Positions 1 to 11,867 of a stretch of 64,000 nucleotides of DNA are shown piece by piece. This DNA comes from Euphorbia lathyris (lineage: Eukaryota; Streptophyta; Magnoliopsida; Malpighiales; Euphorbiaceae): assembly GCF_963576675.1 (NCBI RefSeq), contig NC_088916.1, positions 15,290,501-15,354,500 of the forward strand, given 5' to 3'. Position 1 is the first letter of the stretch, and every line of letters begins with the position of its first letter. The position numbers and the translations under genes are program-made. The notes below the pieces were generated by a model. The model was not told the DNA's origin and searched no databases. It saw nothing but the letters and a program-made list of their open reading frames with translations.

Positions 1-1492
1 CAGCATCAAGAATAGCACTCTCTGAGTGTCCTCTTGGTATTCTAATCTCTTTTGGTAGAGTGATGTCTTGAGCTGGTTGTGTTTCAACAATCTCTACAGG
101 TATAGATTGGTCAATGAAAACAATTTGAGTTTCGCTTTTACCTTTGGTCAGCCCTTGAGGTAGTGACTCAGCGGCTGTTTCTTGTTCAGCCGGTGCTGAG
201 TATGGATCATCCTCAGTCAGTTGATTTCCTTTTCCTGCAGGGTTAGTTTCATCGAACTCAACATGTACGGACTCTTCTAAGACCTGAGTTCGTTTATTGA
301 AAACTCTATATGCTTTGCTGTTTGTTGAGTAGCCTAAAAAGATAGCTTCATCAGCTTTTGAATCAAACTTAGCAAGGCTGTCTTTAGTATTTAAAATGAA
401 ACATTTACAACCGAAGGCACGAAAATATCCAATGTTGGGTTTTCGTCCTTTCCAAAGTTCGTATGGGGTCTTCTTTAATATAGGTCTGACTAGAGCCCTA
501 TTAAGTATGTAGCAAGCTGTGTTGACAGCTTCTCCCCAAAAGTACTTCGGAAGCCTATTTTCACTCAGCATTGTCCTGGCTATTTCAACCAAGGTTCTGT
601 TTTTCCTCTCAACTACCCCATTTTGTTGAGGCGTTCTAGGAGCAGAAAAGTTATGGTCAATGCCGCTGGCTTCACAGAATTCAACAAACTGTTGGTTTTT
701 TAATTCTCCACCATTATCACTTTGGATGTGAGCTAATTTTAGGTCTTTATCATTTTCAAGTTTTCTTACTAATGTTGAAAATGTCTCAAAGGTTTCATCC
801 TTGCTACTCAGCAAGATGATCCAAGTGTACCGAGAAAAGTCATCTACAATGACCAAGGAAAATCTCCTACCACCCAAGCTCAGCGGCTGGACTGGTCCGA
901 AGAGATCCAAGTATAGCAACTCAAGTGGACGCTTAGTTGAGACGATGTTTCTACTGTGAAAAGATTTTTTAGTTTGTTTTCCATACTGACAAGCATTGCA
1001 TAATTGATCCTTTTCGAACTTAAGTTCTGGCAGTCCCTCAACCAATTGCTTTCTTGCTAATTTGGCCAGGAGGTCCATGCTTACATGACCAAGTCTCTTG
1101 TGCCATAGCCAGGAATTTTCTTCCTTTGACACTAAGCATATATTTTTTGAAATTTTTTTTTCCAAATTCAGCATAAAGACATTATCAACACGAGGGGCGG
1201 TTAAAATTAATTCATTTGTTTTTCCCTCGAGTATTTTACATCCAGTGTCATCAAATATAACTTTTCTGCCGTTGTCACACAGCTGAGCTACGCTTAGTAA
1301 GTTATATTTAAGTCCACTGACTAGGGAGACTGACTCAATAGTAGGATTACCACCAACGGTTCCTGACCCTACTATCTTACCCTTTTTGTTGTCTTCGAAA
1401 CTTACGCTTCCACCTCGTTTACGCACAAGTGTGATGAACTGAGTTTCATCACCAGTCATATGCCTCAAGCATGCGCTGTCAATGTACCACAT
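1..1492 (-). CDS. Ty1/copia pol, N-terminal part (protease, pre-integrase, integrase), runs off window
   Basis: Reading the minus strand from an ATG at 1492 gives one uninterrupted frame to the window edge. The product starts MWYIDSAC with an aspartic-protease-like Asp-Ser motif. The pre-integrase zinc-binding region follows (LWHKRLGH, then CNAC). The integrase core has the catalytic triad in LDLFGP, SDNGGE and NGVVERKN. Reverse transcriptase would lie beyond the window. The protein would cut the polyprotein and insert the element's cDNA. It lies downstream of the gag at 1683-3269 and is close in sequence to the pol at 18053-20868. Unlike that copy it has no stop or frameshift in the part seen, so this element may have more intact coding capacity. 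Confidence 0.88.
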   Translation of the reverse strand, partial: MWYIDSACLRHMTGDETQFITLVRKRGGSVSFEDNKKGKIVGSGTVGGNPTIESVSLVSGLKYNLLSVAQLCDNGRKVIFDDTGCKILEGKTNELILTAPRVDNVFMLNLEKKISKNICLVSKEENSWLWHKRLGHVSMDLLAKLARKQLVEGLPELKFEKDQLCNACQYGKQTKKSFHSRNIVSTKRPLELLYLDLFGPVQPLSLGGRRFSLVIVDDFSRYTWIILLSSKDETFETFSTLVRKLENDKDLKLAHIQSDNGGELKNQQFVEFCEASGIDHNFSAPRTPQQNGVVERKNRTLVEIARTMLSENRLPKYFWGEAVNTACYILNRALVRPILKKTPYELWKGRKPNIGYFRAFGCKCFILNTKDSLAKFDSKADEAIFLGYSTNSKAYRVFNKRTQVLEESVHVEFDETNPAGKGNQLTEDDPYSAPAEQETAAESLPQGLTKGKSETQIVFIDQSIPVEIVETQPAQDITLPKEIRIPRGHSESAILDA

Positions 1493-1682
1493 TTTTTACT
1501 TCTCAGCACACCTCAAGCCTACCTGCAATATAACTAGTTATCTTTAGGTACCCAAGTCTTTTTGGGTCCTTGTTTGTTAGGCTCAGCAGGTGAAACATCA
1601 TATTTAATCTTATGACGACACACTTGGATAGTGTGCCCATTTTTCCCACAGAAGTCACAGCCGACCTTCCGTTGGGGATATC

Positions 1683-3269
1683 TCACTGACTTGTCAGCAC
1701 CTCAGTGCTGAGCATGCCAGTACACCTTTGCGGTGTGTCCTTTCTTCCCACAGAAGTCACACTGGACATTCCGCTGAGGATTCCATCTCTGCTACTTCGG
1801 TACTGAGTGTTTAGAGGAATATTTCTTTTATTCGGAACCTTAAATTGGTTCTGAATAGATGTGATGTCCTTTCTCAGTTTCTTAGAATCTGATTGGACCT
1901 CAGAGACAAACTTATGCATAGTTTCTATGTTGCTATGCAAAGTTGAGTTGTCTTGGAGAAGATATCGAAGGTCACTGAGTTTGAAATCTTCAATCTCGTC
2001 ACATCGCCTGCTGAGTGCTCTAACCTTTTTGTTACACTTTTTGATTAGTGTGTAGAGGTCACTCAGGGCATTTATCATTTCATTTCTGAGCAGGGGTAGT
2101 GATATCACCTCAGTTGAGTGTGCCTCATCGTAAGATGCAATGGAAGGGTCAACATGCTCAGAAACACAAGGCTCAGCAAGCTCATCAGCCATGAAGCAAA
2201 TCTTTGCTGACTCAGTGACATCAGCTTCTGATGATGATGACTCATCACTATCACTCCAGGTTGCCACCATTGCCTTCTTGTTGTTCTTCTTTTCCTTCCT
2301 CAAGGTAGGACAGCTTGATTTGATATGGCCAGTTTGATGACATTCGAAGCATGTGATGGGATTTGAGCTGTCCTTCTTGTACTTGCTGTCGCTGGACTCG
2401 GCTTTGTACTTGTCAAACTTCTTGTAAGGCTTCTTGGAATATTTATCATTCTTTCTGAACAGCCTTTTCATTTTTCTAGTGAACATGGCCATTTCTTCAT
2501 CATTTGTTGAGCTCCCATCAGTGGAGTCAACTTTCATGACAAGAGACTTTTGCTTCTTGTCCTCAGACTTCTCCTTCACCTCAAAGTTCTTCATTGAGAT
2601 CTCATGGGTCAGCAGAGATCCAATGAGTTCATCATATTTGTAGGTGGTCAAGTCTTGAGCTTCCTCAACAGCAGTTTTCTTGGCTTGCCAGCTTTTAGGA
2701 AGACTCCTCAGTATCTTCTTGACTTGCTCTTCCTCAGTAAAGATCTTGCCAAGTCTTTTGAGCTCGTTGATTATATTTGTGAATCTTGAGTTCATTTCAG
2801 AGATTCCTTCATCATCATTCATTTCAAACAGCTCGTATAACCTCATGTGCTGGTTCACCTTGGACTCCTTAACTTTGTTGGTTCCTTCATAGGTGACCTC
2901 CAGTTTCTTCCAGATTTCCTGTGCTGACTCACAACCTGAAATCTTGTTGTACTCTGCAGCATCTAATGCACAGTGGAGAATATTTATAGCCGAAGCATGA
3001 TTTTGTAGCTTCTTGAGGTCATCTTCTGTCCACTTAGTCTCAACTTTAACAACCGTTTGGCCGTCAATAGTTTCAACAGGGACAAATGGGATTTGGACTA
3101 TAGAAAGCCATGCACTCATATTTGTTGCCTGAATGAAGTTTTTCATTCTGTTCTTCCAAAAGGTGTAGTTAGACCCAAAGAATAGAGGAGGCCGAGTAAT
3201 GGACAGTCCCTCAGGAAGAATCTGAGTTGTCTGATTTCCTGGGAGGAAACGAGTGCTGTTCTCAGCCAT
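1683..3269 (-). CDS. Ty1/copia gag (copia-type Gag polypeptide with zinc knuckle)
   Basis: A 528-residue ORF begins MAENSTRFLPGNQ just inside the LTR and primer-binding site. Its N-terminal half is the copia Gag fold (FWKNRMKNFIQATNMSAWL; LPKSWQAKKTAVEEAQDL), and a CCHC zinc knuckle CFECHQTGHIKSSC lies near residue 305. It would form the virus-like particle that packages element RNA. The frame is lost near 1700: the next knuckle, CDFCGKNGHTIQVCRHK, is read in another frame at about 1590-1665, so the C terminus is frameshifted relative to the 594-residue homologue at 16262-18046. The two proteins align over nearly their whole length. Confidence 0.9.
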   Translation of the reverse strand: MAENSTRFLPGNQTTQILPEGLSITRPPLFFGSNYTFWKNRMKNFIQATNMSAWLSIVQIPFVPVETIDGQTVVKVETKWTEDDLKKLQNHASAINILHCALDAAEYNKISGCESAQEIWKKLEVTYEGTNKVKESKVNQHMRLYELFEMNDDEGISEMNSRFTNIINELKRLGKIFTEEEQVKKILRSLPKSWQAKKTAVEEAQDLTTYKYDELIGSLLTHEISMKNFEVKEKSEDKKQKSLVMKVDSTDGSSTNDEEMAMFTRKMKRLFRKNDKYSKKPYKKFDKYKAESSDSKYKKDSSNPITCFECHQTGHIKSSCPTLRKEKKNNKKAMVATWSDSDESSSSEADVTESAKICFMADELAEPCVSEHVDPSIASYDEAHSTEVISLPLLRNEMINALSDLYTLIKKCNKKVRALSRRCDEIEDFKLSDLRYLLQDNSTLHSNIETMHKFVSEVQSDSKKLRKDITSIQNQFKVPNKRNIPLNTQYRSSRDGILSGMSSVTSVGRKDTPQRCTGMLSTEVLTSQ

Positions 3270-3317
3270 TGTGGGGATCAGCTCAAGATAGTTATATCTT
3301 GCTCAGTGAGCTTTTAA

Positions 3318-3329
3318 GCTCTGATACCA
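3318..3329 (-). other. Primer-binding site of minus-strand copia element (initiator tRNA-Met type)
   Basis: On the minus strand this reads TGGTATCAGAGC, complementary to the 3' end of plant initiator tRNA-Met, the standard copia primer. It starts two bases after the LTR end CCAACA. This fixes the element's orientation and its 5' LTR. Confidence 0.9.
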
Positions 3330-3331
3330 CT

Positions 3332-4902
3332 TGTTGGTCCCGTGTAACGTGACAAGATTAGTTCCAAGGGGGGGATAGGAACTATTCAAAAAATTTGTCC
3401 GTTAAGGCTGACTTCTTTTCTTTAAGAAAAGGTTTACACCGCAGTGCTGAGTAGTTTAAGACATAAGCTTAGTCAACTGGTGACTAAAACTGTTTCTTTT
3501 CTTGAGTCAGGAGATAGCACTTGAGTCTATTCCTGAACTTAGCTTCTCAGTGCACTCAACTCAGCGTGAGTTTGTTACTTAGTCAGTTTTATAACAAGCA
3601 ATATATAAAGGAGTTAAGGGTTAGAAATATGTTACTCAGCAGACATATCCTGGTTCGGCCTCTCCACCTACGTCCAGTCCCCGGAACACGTTCCGAGCTT
3701 TTTGAATCCTCTACTGAGCTCTTTAAAGGTAGAGCACAAAACCTTTTACAACAGAAGCTGTGTATACAAGAGTACCTTCCTCTATCCCTCTACTCACTCC
3801 TATCACTACCGCTGAGTACTATAACCGAGTACTCAGCTTCTCCTTTCTATACTTCTAGAAATGATAGGTGTTACTTAGCTTCTCCTTTCTTGAGTCAGGA
3901 GATAGCACTTGAGTCTATTCCTGAACTTAGCTTCTCAGTGCACTCAACTCAGCGTGAGTTCGTTACTTAGTCAGTTTTATAGCAAGCAATATATAAAGGA
4001 GTTAAGGGTTAGAAATATGTTACTTAACAGACATATCCTGGTTCGGCCTCTCCGCCTACGTCCAGTCCTCGGAACACGTTCCGAGCTTTTTGAATCCCTA
4101 CTTTCGGTAAAGCTCAGAAGGCGCATGAAGCTGTCTGGAAGACTTTGCCATAAATGTGGGAACAGTCTGTTTCATCTGACGAAAAGTTGTTGAGCACTGG
4201 CGAAGACAGAAGATACAAGAATATGATTGGCCGAGGACGCTGAGCACGTACTGAGTGAAAGAGACAAGAAGCCATTTCCCTCCAACGGTTGTTTCGAAAT
4301 TCGAAATAACCAGTGCATCAAGTGTCACTATAAATAGGCCACTCAAATGCTTCATTCGATGCAGATCTTCAATCAAGTCGAAACGCTGACCAAATTGATA
4401 CTTGAAGTTCTGTGAGAAAAGCAAAGCAAATCTTACACCAATTCCAATCTTGTGTAAAAGTCTAGAGTGATTCTATTCATCTAAAGTGTCTTAGCAATTG
4501 TTGTTTAGGACAATCACCTATCATTTCTAGAAGTATAGAAAGGAGAAGTTGAGTACTCGGTTATTGATTCTGTTCTGCCGCTGACTTGTACTTCTTGTCG
4601 TTCAACTCAGCAGCTTCATCTTGAAGCTATTGGTAGAAGGCTTCTCGATCCTTCTTGTTGCTGGGCTTATGTCTTACTCAGTACGACGGTGTTTTGAGTC
4701 TTCTTAGGCCGTGAAGCTTTGACTTTCTTTTATGGGCCTTGGGTCCATTTAGCTAATTGGCTTATTAATTAAATAACTCAACATTGAACAAACACATTAG
4801 TATGAATAAATCAAAGCATTTAAATTTAATGTGTTGAAATATTTTTATCATTCACATAAATAATTTTGTCAAATCAAAATCATGTGGAAAGGTGTTTCAA
4901 CA
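3332..4902 (-). mobile_element. 5' LTR of minus-strand Ty1/copia element, internally rearranged
   Basis: On the minus strand the LTR starts TGTTGAAACACC at 4902 and ends GGGACCAACA at 3332, the same termini as the copia LTRs at 14652 and 24721, so these elements are one family. It is about 1571 bp against 1548 and 1550 bp for the others. Two changes are visible: a segment of about 209 bp is present twice in the same orientation (3501-3709 and 3889-4097), and about 4098-4566 is flipped relative to the rest, so its TATA-like CTATAAATAG at 4329-4338 faces the plus strand, away from gag and pol. The partner LTR is outside the window, so no target duplication can be tested. Confidence 0.85.
3501..4097. 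repeat. Direct duplication of about 209 bp inside the copia LTR
   Basis: Unit A 3501-3709 and unit B 3889-4097 both run from CTTGAGTCAGGAGATAGCAC to GAGCTTTTTGAATCC, offset by 388 bp with only a few substitutions. The unit corresponds to the single segment ending AGGCCGAACCAGGATA in the other copia LTRs. Small frames over it are by-products of the duplication. Confidence 0.85.
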
Positions 4903-5538
4903 ATAGATTCTGGTAAAAACCGGATATCGATTCCACGTGAGTTATTTTTCAGCAAGTATTGTTCTATTAAAGTTTACTTATTAGCGTTGTCATGTGAAAC
5001 CTTCTTTACATCTTGTTCCTTTCTTATTACTAAAAATTAGTTACATTTTCAAAAAAAAAAACTAGTTACGAAAGAAACCAAAAATCAATTGAGGAAGAGG
5101 TTACATGCAGAAAAATTCAATACGGTCATTAGGGTGTAAATTTTACATGGTCTTGTCCGATCTGACCATATTGCCCATTAATGAACTTGGATCTTACTAT
5201 GTATAGATGCATATTGTCACACCCAATCCTAAACGGCATCAGATATGAAGGAAAAATATGATAATCGGCACCTATCAGTCTGAAAGACGATCCTATTTTC
5301 TATTAAATAAAAATTTATTTGGACTATCTAAAGTTTATTTAATTATTTGTCTTGGACCTGATAATTCTATCAAGCTTTCTACGTATCTCGAACGTCTTTT
5401 AATCTTTAAATCGGGAATCAAAGTTACGTAGTTCTACCTATTTTAGATAGTTCTCTTAACTCAGGTAGTTCTCTTAACTTATTGAGACGTTGATTGACTT
5501 GCTAATGACTTAACTGTATACTTCACTTTATTAGTATA

Positions 5539-5577
<39 letters not shown>

Positions 5578-7375
5578 CACTTTATCAAAATGAATCAAAA
5601 TAAATAAATGTTCTATCAAACCAATTCGTAATCAAATAAATGTTTTATCAAACTAATTCATAATCAAATAAACGTTTTATCAAACCAATTCGTATAAAAT
5701 AAACGTTTTATCAAACCAATTCGTAATCAAATAAACCGCTTTAACAAACGAACTCGTAATCAATCAAACGTAAAACCTTATATCAAAAGCAACTCATAAC
5801 CGAAAACCATGAAACCTTATATCCATTTTAGAGTTTCTCCCCTTATGTATCAATCCATAACCATACATATCAAGAATCACATAGTCGAGATGTCTCTTTA
5901 ACCTTGCCTAAACCCGTATTGGTCTTACCCCACACTTCGTTGCTAATACCCGATTAGGTCTTTACACTGTCTACACATGCCATGTTCCTTACTGAACATG
6001 GTCTTTAAATATCAAAACCACAAATCCGGATTACTCTAGATGGATATAAAAATTCAGAAAATCATAACGTGCTCAAATCTCCTTTCACAATCAAATTCCA
6101 AACTATTTCATAACCATGAACCATGTGGCTTCAATTAGCTCTTTTGTAAAAATAACTATAATTATTCAAATATTCTCTTGAATTTACTCAAAATAGTTTA
6201 TAATCAAAATATAGAATCATTTAAAATCAAATACTCTTTTAATATAACTAAAATTGTCAAAATTCATATAAAATTACTGATTCATAATTTAATCCAACTC
6301 TAAGAAATAAATAGCTCAAAATATTGCATCGATTTAATATCGTTTAAAAGTAAATATTCTTATCAGACTATTTTCGGTCACCGAAACAAAAATTCTAAAT
6401 TGAATAATTAATTAGAACTATTAGACTCATTGAACCACGTTAAACTATTAAGAGTATATTCGTCCTAACTTTATATTCAATTTATTGTACCTAACATTTA
6501 TATCCAAACAAATATCGATATTAATCCTTCTAATTTATAATTTATAACTTATTTTAACTCAACAATTTAAAGTCACTTAAATATTAATCAAATAACTTAA
6601 AACTAAATTTTAAACCAAACACTTTTATCAAATTATTCTCGTTTGTCACCGAAATTGTAACGTGTAAATTATACTGTACTGTTAACTACGACCGAATGTT
6701 CAGTTAGACTCGTGACACTGCTAAAAACTTATTAAATTTCCCTTTGAAAAATCTAAAAGGCAACAGTCTAAATTTTATATTTTTATTAGTAACATATAGA
6801 CTTGATAAATCACTATATCATAAACATGTTAAAATTTGACGAAATGGAACCTAACTTACTCAAAATCATATTTATAACATTTTAAAAATAATTTAGATCT
6901 AAAATACAGTTACCGAAATGGTATCATCGGTCACCGAAATTAATCGATATGATCCGCTTACACCTGATCTAAAACGTCATCGTCGATCACCGAAAGTTAA
7001 TCGGTGTGATCCGTTGACAACCAAAAAAATGTTTTCGCCCAAAACCTCCCTTTTTTCCATCTTTGTGTATCTTATGTAAATTTCTATCCTTTTATTTTCT
7101 TCTTTTTTTCCTCTCCTGTTTTTTCCAAGAGCCTTTTTACTCCTTATACATAGAAAGAGTAAGAAGAAATTCATGCTACTTTGACACCTCATTCATTATT
7201 TGTCACTTAATTATTATAATCAATTAACATGTGTGCTTTTTGTGTTTATGAGAGATTGACATCTAATACTATATTCTGAATTTTTATTTATTTATAATTA
7301 TGGCAGGTTGACATGTAATATAAATATTTTAAAATTGGATAGAATTTATTTTGATCTTATTTTATATATATATAT
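4903..7375. other. AT-rich intergenic stretch with simple repeats, no gene seen
   Basis: No long frame or recognisable protein is present. Contents are an AT dinucleotide run at about 5537-5573, a minisatellite of roughly 32 bp at 5580-5765, and four copies of TCACCGAAA at about 6375, 6646, 6930 and 6989. A TGTCACACCC at 5215 resembles some gypsy LTR starts, but no second LTR, primer site or target duplication was found. Confidence 0.6.
5580..5765. repeat. Minisatellite, unit about 32 bp
   Basis: About five imperfect units of the form AATAAAYGTTTTATCAAACC followed by AATTCGTAATC. Later units diverge (AAACCGCTTTAACAAACGAA). Confidence 0.8.
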
Positions 7376-7959
7376 GGGTGAGATCCAGTGAGACAATGGG
7401 TTGTGGTGTGGCAAGTAACTTATGGTGTGACAGAATAAAACTACGTAGTTTTTATAAGAGAGAAAATTGTTTTATTTCTTTTCTTTAAATTACATTTTCC
7501 CGACTTTCCTAACATCGTTTTTCGAAAAAATTTATACTGTTAGACTCGTCTAAATTAGACGGTCATTTTGAGATCATTGAAGCTCAGGTAAAAAAAATTC
7601 CGGTGAACGGAATCCAGTGATTAGGTGGACATTTTTCAGTGTAAAAAAGTGTCCAGAAAATTCTCAAAAACTTCCAGAAAATGTAAAACATTATTCTGAG
7701 AAACTTTAATTCTTAGGTCAAAGTGGGATTTCTTACGGTTTAGTCCCAATAAAACGTTTTCCTTAATTTTATCTATTTTACATGCTTCAACAATTTATTG
7801 GGTCAAAACCGTAAGGAATGACGCTTTGAGCCAAGAATTAAAGTTTTTTAAAATAATATTTACATGTTTTGAAATTTTTTGATAATTTTCAGGGCACATT
7901 TTTTGTCCTACATTTCAGCACTATATGTTGGAAAACAAGCATATACTGCTGGACGCCAG

Positions 7960-8275
7960 CATGTTGTTCTGAATAAGTGTACAAATTATTCTAATTAGTG
8001 TATCAATTGTTTCAAATCAGTGTATCAATTGTTCTAATAAAATAATTATATTGTTCCAAGAGAATTCTTAAATTATTCCAACAGAATACTTATATTGTTC
8101 CGACAGTGTACGAAATTGTTCCAAATCAGTGTATCATTTGTTCCAACATAATACTTGTATTGTTCCAACAGAATAAATCAGTGTATCAATTGTTCCAACA
8201 AAATAGTTATATTGTTTCATCATAATACTTATATTCTTCCAACATAATAAATCAGTTTACAAATTGTTCCAAATC
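7960..8275. repeat. Degenerate GTTCCAA minisatellite
   Basis: Irregular units of about 20-40 bp built from AATTGTTCCAA, CATAATACTTATATT and AATCAGTGTATC. The reverse complement (TTGGAACAAT, TTGATACACTGATT) recurs at 13150-13470 and 27030-28540, the other ends of this repeat family. Confidence 0.7.
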
Positions 8276-8625
8276 AATTTTATTATCTATGGTTTTCAAT
8301 TTCATTTTTGTTTTTTAGTATTTAATATAGTATCTTCAAATTTATATTAGTTATATTATTTAGAAAATAATTTTAATCCTTAAAATTTATTGAAAATAAA
8401 AAAATTACCCTTAAAAATCAATAAATCATTTTCCTTAATTTATCAATTTTACATATTTCAACAATTTATTGGGACTACACCATAAAAAATCGCACTTTGA
8501 CCCAAGAATTAAAGTTTCTCAGAATAATGTTTTACATTTCTGGAATTTTTTGAGAATTTTTTGGGCACTTGTTGGTTTCTCACCGGAAAACGCCCACCTA
8601 ATCTTAATTGTCGGTTTCTCGCTGG

Positions 8626-8900
8626 AATTTGTTAAGAATCTCAAGTCGCTTAAGCTAGAGGTCTTGAGTTTGAGCCGTAGTGAATAAAAGTGTTGATTAA
8701 GATTGAAAAACTCTTAATTGACCAATTAAGATTAACTTGATTGGTTAAGAGCTTTAGGTAGTTTAAGTTAGAGATCTTGACTTTGAGTCCTAATGCATAA
8801 AAGTGTTTGATTAAGAATGAAAAACTCTTAATTGACTAGTTAAAATTGACTTGAGTGGTTAAAAGCTTCAAATCGCTTAAGCTAAAGATTTCGAGTTTGA
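8626..8900. repeat. Tandem repeat, unit about 121 bp, just over two copies
   Basis: Units start near TCGCTTAAGCTAGAGGTCTT, GTAGTTTAAGTTAGAGATCTT and TCGCTTAAGCTAAAGATTTC. Each contains GAAAAACTCTTAATTGAC. No coding potential. Confidence 0.75.
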
Positions 8901-9148
8901 GTTCTTGTGTATGCTGAAAACTACAAATAAGGTCCAAATTTGTCCATTTCATTTTTTGGAGAAGTGCAAATGTATCCCCTAACATACGATATTCTGCAAT
9001 TGTACCGCTAAAATTTTCAAACAAGATCAATTTTACCTATATCTAACAGAATGTTTGAATGTACTAATTTGACAGTTATTCAATTATCACATCGAATCTT
9101 TCAAATAAGTTTGTCGATAAACTAAAACAGTTTTATGCATTTTGGCAG

Positions 9149-9357
9149 GTTGTTTATAACAGTAAACATTTTAGCCAATTCTTTTGTAATAAACTTGTAT
9201 TTGATAGACTTAAATATAGACATTTTGATAGGTTAATTGTAATTGTGTCAGTAACAAAATAAATATTTTTTTTGTTTATAACAGTAAACATTTTAGCCAA
9301 TTCTTTTGTAATAAACTTGTATTTGATAGACTTAAATATAGACATTTTGATAGGTTA
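9149..9357. repeat. Tandem duplication, unit about 85 bp, period about 127 bp
   Basis: TTGTTTATAACAGTAAACAT through GACATTTTGATAGGTTA occurs at about 9150 and again at about 9277, nearly identical. The minus-strand frame over it (9154-9345) is a by-product of the duplication. Confidence 0.85.
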
Positions 9358-9777
9358 GTTGTCACTGTGTCAGTAACAAAATAAATGTTTTAGATACAAT
9401 TGTTGTTTGAAAGGTCCAATGTAACAATTAAATAATGAGTCAAATGATATTTTTCTTTTTTCGTTATGCAAAGGTAAAATTGATCTGAAAACTTTAGAAG
9501 GGTAAAATTGCACTACTTTCCCAAAAACGATAGGTGAGCGTTTTTCGGCGAGAAAAAAATATCCAGAAAATTTTTAAAAAATTTCAGAAGATGTAAAACA
9601 TCATTCTGAGAAACTTTAATTCTTGGATCAAAGTGAGATTCCTTACGGTTTCGTCCCAATAAATCATTTTCCTTAATTTTATTCATTTTACATATTTTAA
9701 CAATTTATTGGGGTGTTTTGGAATTGCAACTGTTAAGATAGGAACTCCTGTTTAGAGAAAAAAGCCGTAATAAATGG

Positions 9778-11604
9778 TTGTGTGCAAGGGACCGAAATAC
9801 ATCCTTCTTCCACAGAACTGCAAAAGTTAGAAAATCAATGACTGGTATTCAGCACATGATGGTTAACGGCACGTTAACTTCAGACTCGCCCGCCATCTCC
9901 CGGCACGTCATTGACTATTACAAATCTCTTTTTACGGGTGATCACCGAGATGTAAACTTGGATGTAATCGGTTCAGTCATTCCTTACTCGGTCACCGCTG
10001 GGGATAATTTGCTGCTTACCTGCCCTCCGACGACCATAGAAATTAGATCCGCTGTGTTCGGTTTGTCAAAAGACAGTGCTCCGGGGCCAAATGGGTTCGG
10101 TGGAGCCTTCTATCAATCTTTCTGGGAGATCATTGGCCCTGATGTTTGTAAAATGGTGCTGGATTTCTTCAGCAACGGTATGATTTTTCCGGGTATGAAC
10201 TCTAACTTAATGGCTCTTATTCCTAAATGTCCGGGCGCCGACAGAATTGAAAATTTCAGGCCAATTGTAATGAGTAACTTCAGTTACAAGATTATTGCTA
10301 AGATCCTCGCTGACAGACTAGCAAGCGTTGCCTCTAAGATTGTTTCGCACAACCAATTCGGTTTTGTTAAAGGACGTAGTATTCATCATTGTATTGCGGC
10401 TGCTTCGGAAGGGATAAATATGTTGAACAAGAAATGTTTTGGAGGGAACATGGCCCTCAAGATAGACATCAGGAAGGCATTTGATATGATGGATTGGAAT
10501 TTCTTACTGTCTGTTTTGAAAGCTTTTGGGTTTTCTTCACAATTTTGTGGTTGGATCCTGAATATACTTTCTTCCTCTTGCATCTCTGTCATGTTAAATG
10601 GGGAAGATAAGGGTTATTTCAGATGCCTGAGGAGGGTCAGACAAGGTGATCCTCTATCCCCCATCCTGTTTGGTATTGCGGAGGATTTCTTTACCAGGTG
10701 GCTTAACAAGTTAGAGGCTGATGGTCTGTTCTCACCCATGTCTTACACTAGCGCTAGCAATTTTCCATCCCATCTTCTATTTGCAGATGACATGATGCTG
10801 TTTGGGAGAGCTACGGCAGCAAACATGAGAGCAATTGTTCAAATCTTCCAATTTTATGGTGAATTATTGGGTCAGACAGTGAATTGGGAGAATTCATCAA
10901 TTTACTTTGGAGTTCATGTGCCGGCTAGAAGACGCGCGTCTTTGGCTGCAACCTTGGGTATTCAGCAAGCCTCTTTACCCTTCACTTACCTGGGCGTTCC
11001 TCTCTTCATTGGCGCGCCAAAAGCTAGACATTTAGCTAGTATGACGGATGGATTTCTGGCCAAATTCAGTAATTGGAAAGGCACAGCCCTCTCTTTCGCT
11101 GGCAGATTAACCTTGATAAAATCAGCTCTCACAGGGGCCTTAGTGCACGCTCTCTCCATTTACAAATGGCCGATTAAGCTAATGAATCGGATAAACCGCA
11201 GCCTCAGAAACTTCTTATGGACTGGGAGTACGGATCAGAAAAAACTCGTAACAGTTTCTTGGCAGACCTGCTGCAGCAGTGTTGAGGATGGTGGGCTTGG
11301 TATAAAGGAGTTGGGGTGTTTTAATGCGGCTCTCCTCGGAAAATTAGCATGGGAGCTGATACAAGGCAATTCTTTTGCCCCTAATCTCTTCAGAGGTCGA
11401 TTTTTACATGCTTCTGGCTGCCCACGAATTCATGTTAGCTCCTCCTCCATTTGGCCTTCATGTAAACCAACGTATAAGATTATCCTTGAGCAGGTCAGAT
11501 GGTGGATCGGCAGGTATTCGAACCTGAAATTCTGGACGGGGCTTTGGATTAAACCTTCGATTGCAGTTCAGCTGGGGATTCCGCTGGCTACGCAGCGACT
11601 CTAA
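9778..11604 (+). pseudogene. LINE ORF2 reverse transcriptase segment
   Basis: A 608-residue frame holds the non-LTR reverse transcriptase core. Motifs in order are APGPNGFGGAFYQSFW, LIPKCPGADRIENFRPI, NQFGFVKGRSIHHCI, KIDIRKAFDMMDWNF, RQGDPLSPILF and catalytic FADDMMLFG, with the YXDD-equivalent Asp pair at about 10782-10800. It would copy the element's RNA at a nicked target. The first methionine is not the true start because the element is 5' truncated. The frame breaks at 11604, and the remaining ORF2 domains continue downstream in another frame. Confidence 0.9.
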
Positions 11605-11867
11605 CAAAAACGGTCGAACACTTCCTCTGCGAAGATTCTTGGGTGAATTTGAACGGGCTCCCTGAATTTATTCAAGATCAGATTAGGGAGGTGGAGCGGG
11701 TTTGGAACGACGCAGATATCTGCATTTGGGAACCAGCAAAATCCGGAATATTCTCCGTGAAAACATACTACCGGCAGCTGCATACTCATGGGCAGACAAA
11801 CAAGTGGTCCCATTTTATCTAGGGAAGGCAAATCCCACCCTCTCGCTCCTTCTTTTGTTGGAGGCTT

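Noticed and set aside
5215..7019. Possible LTR from TGTCACACCC to GTTGACA
   Set aside because: No primer-binding site follows, no second copy exists in the window and no target duplication was found.
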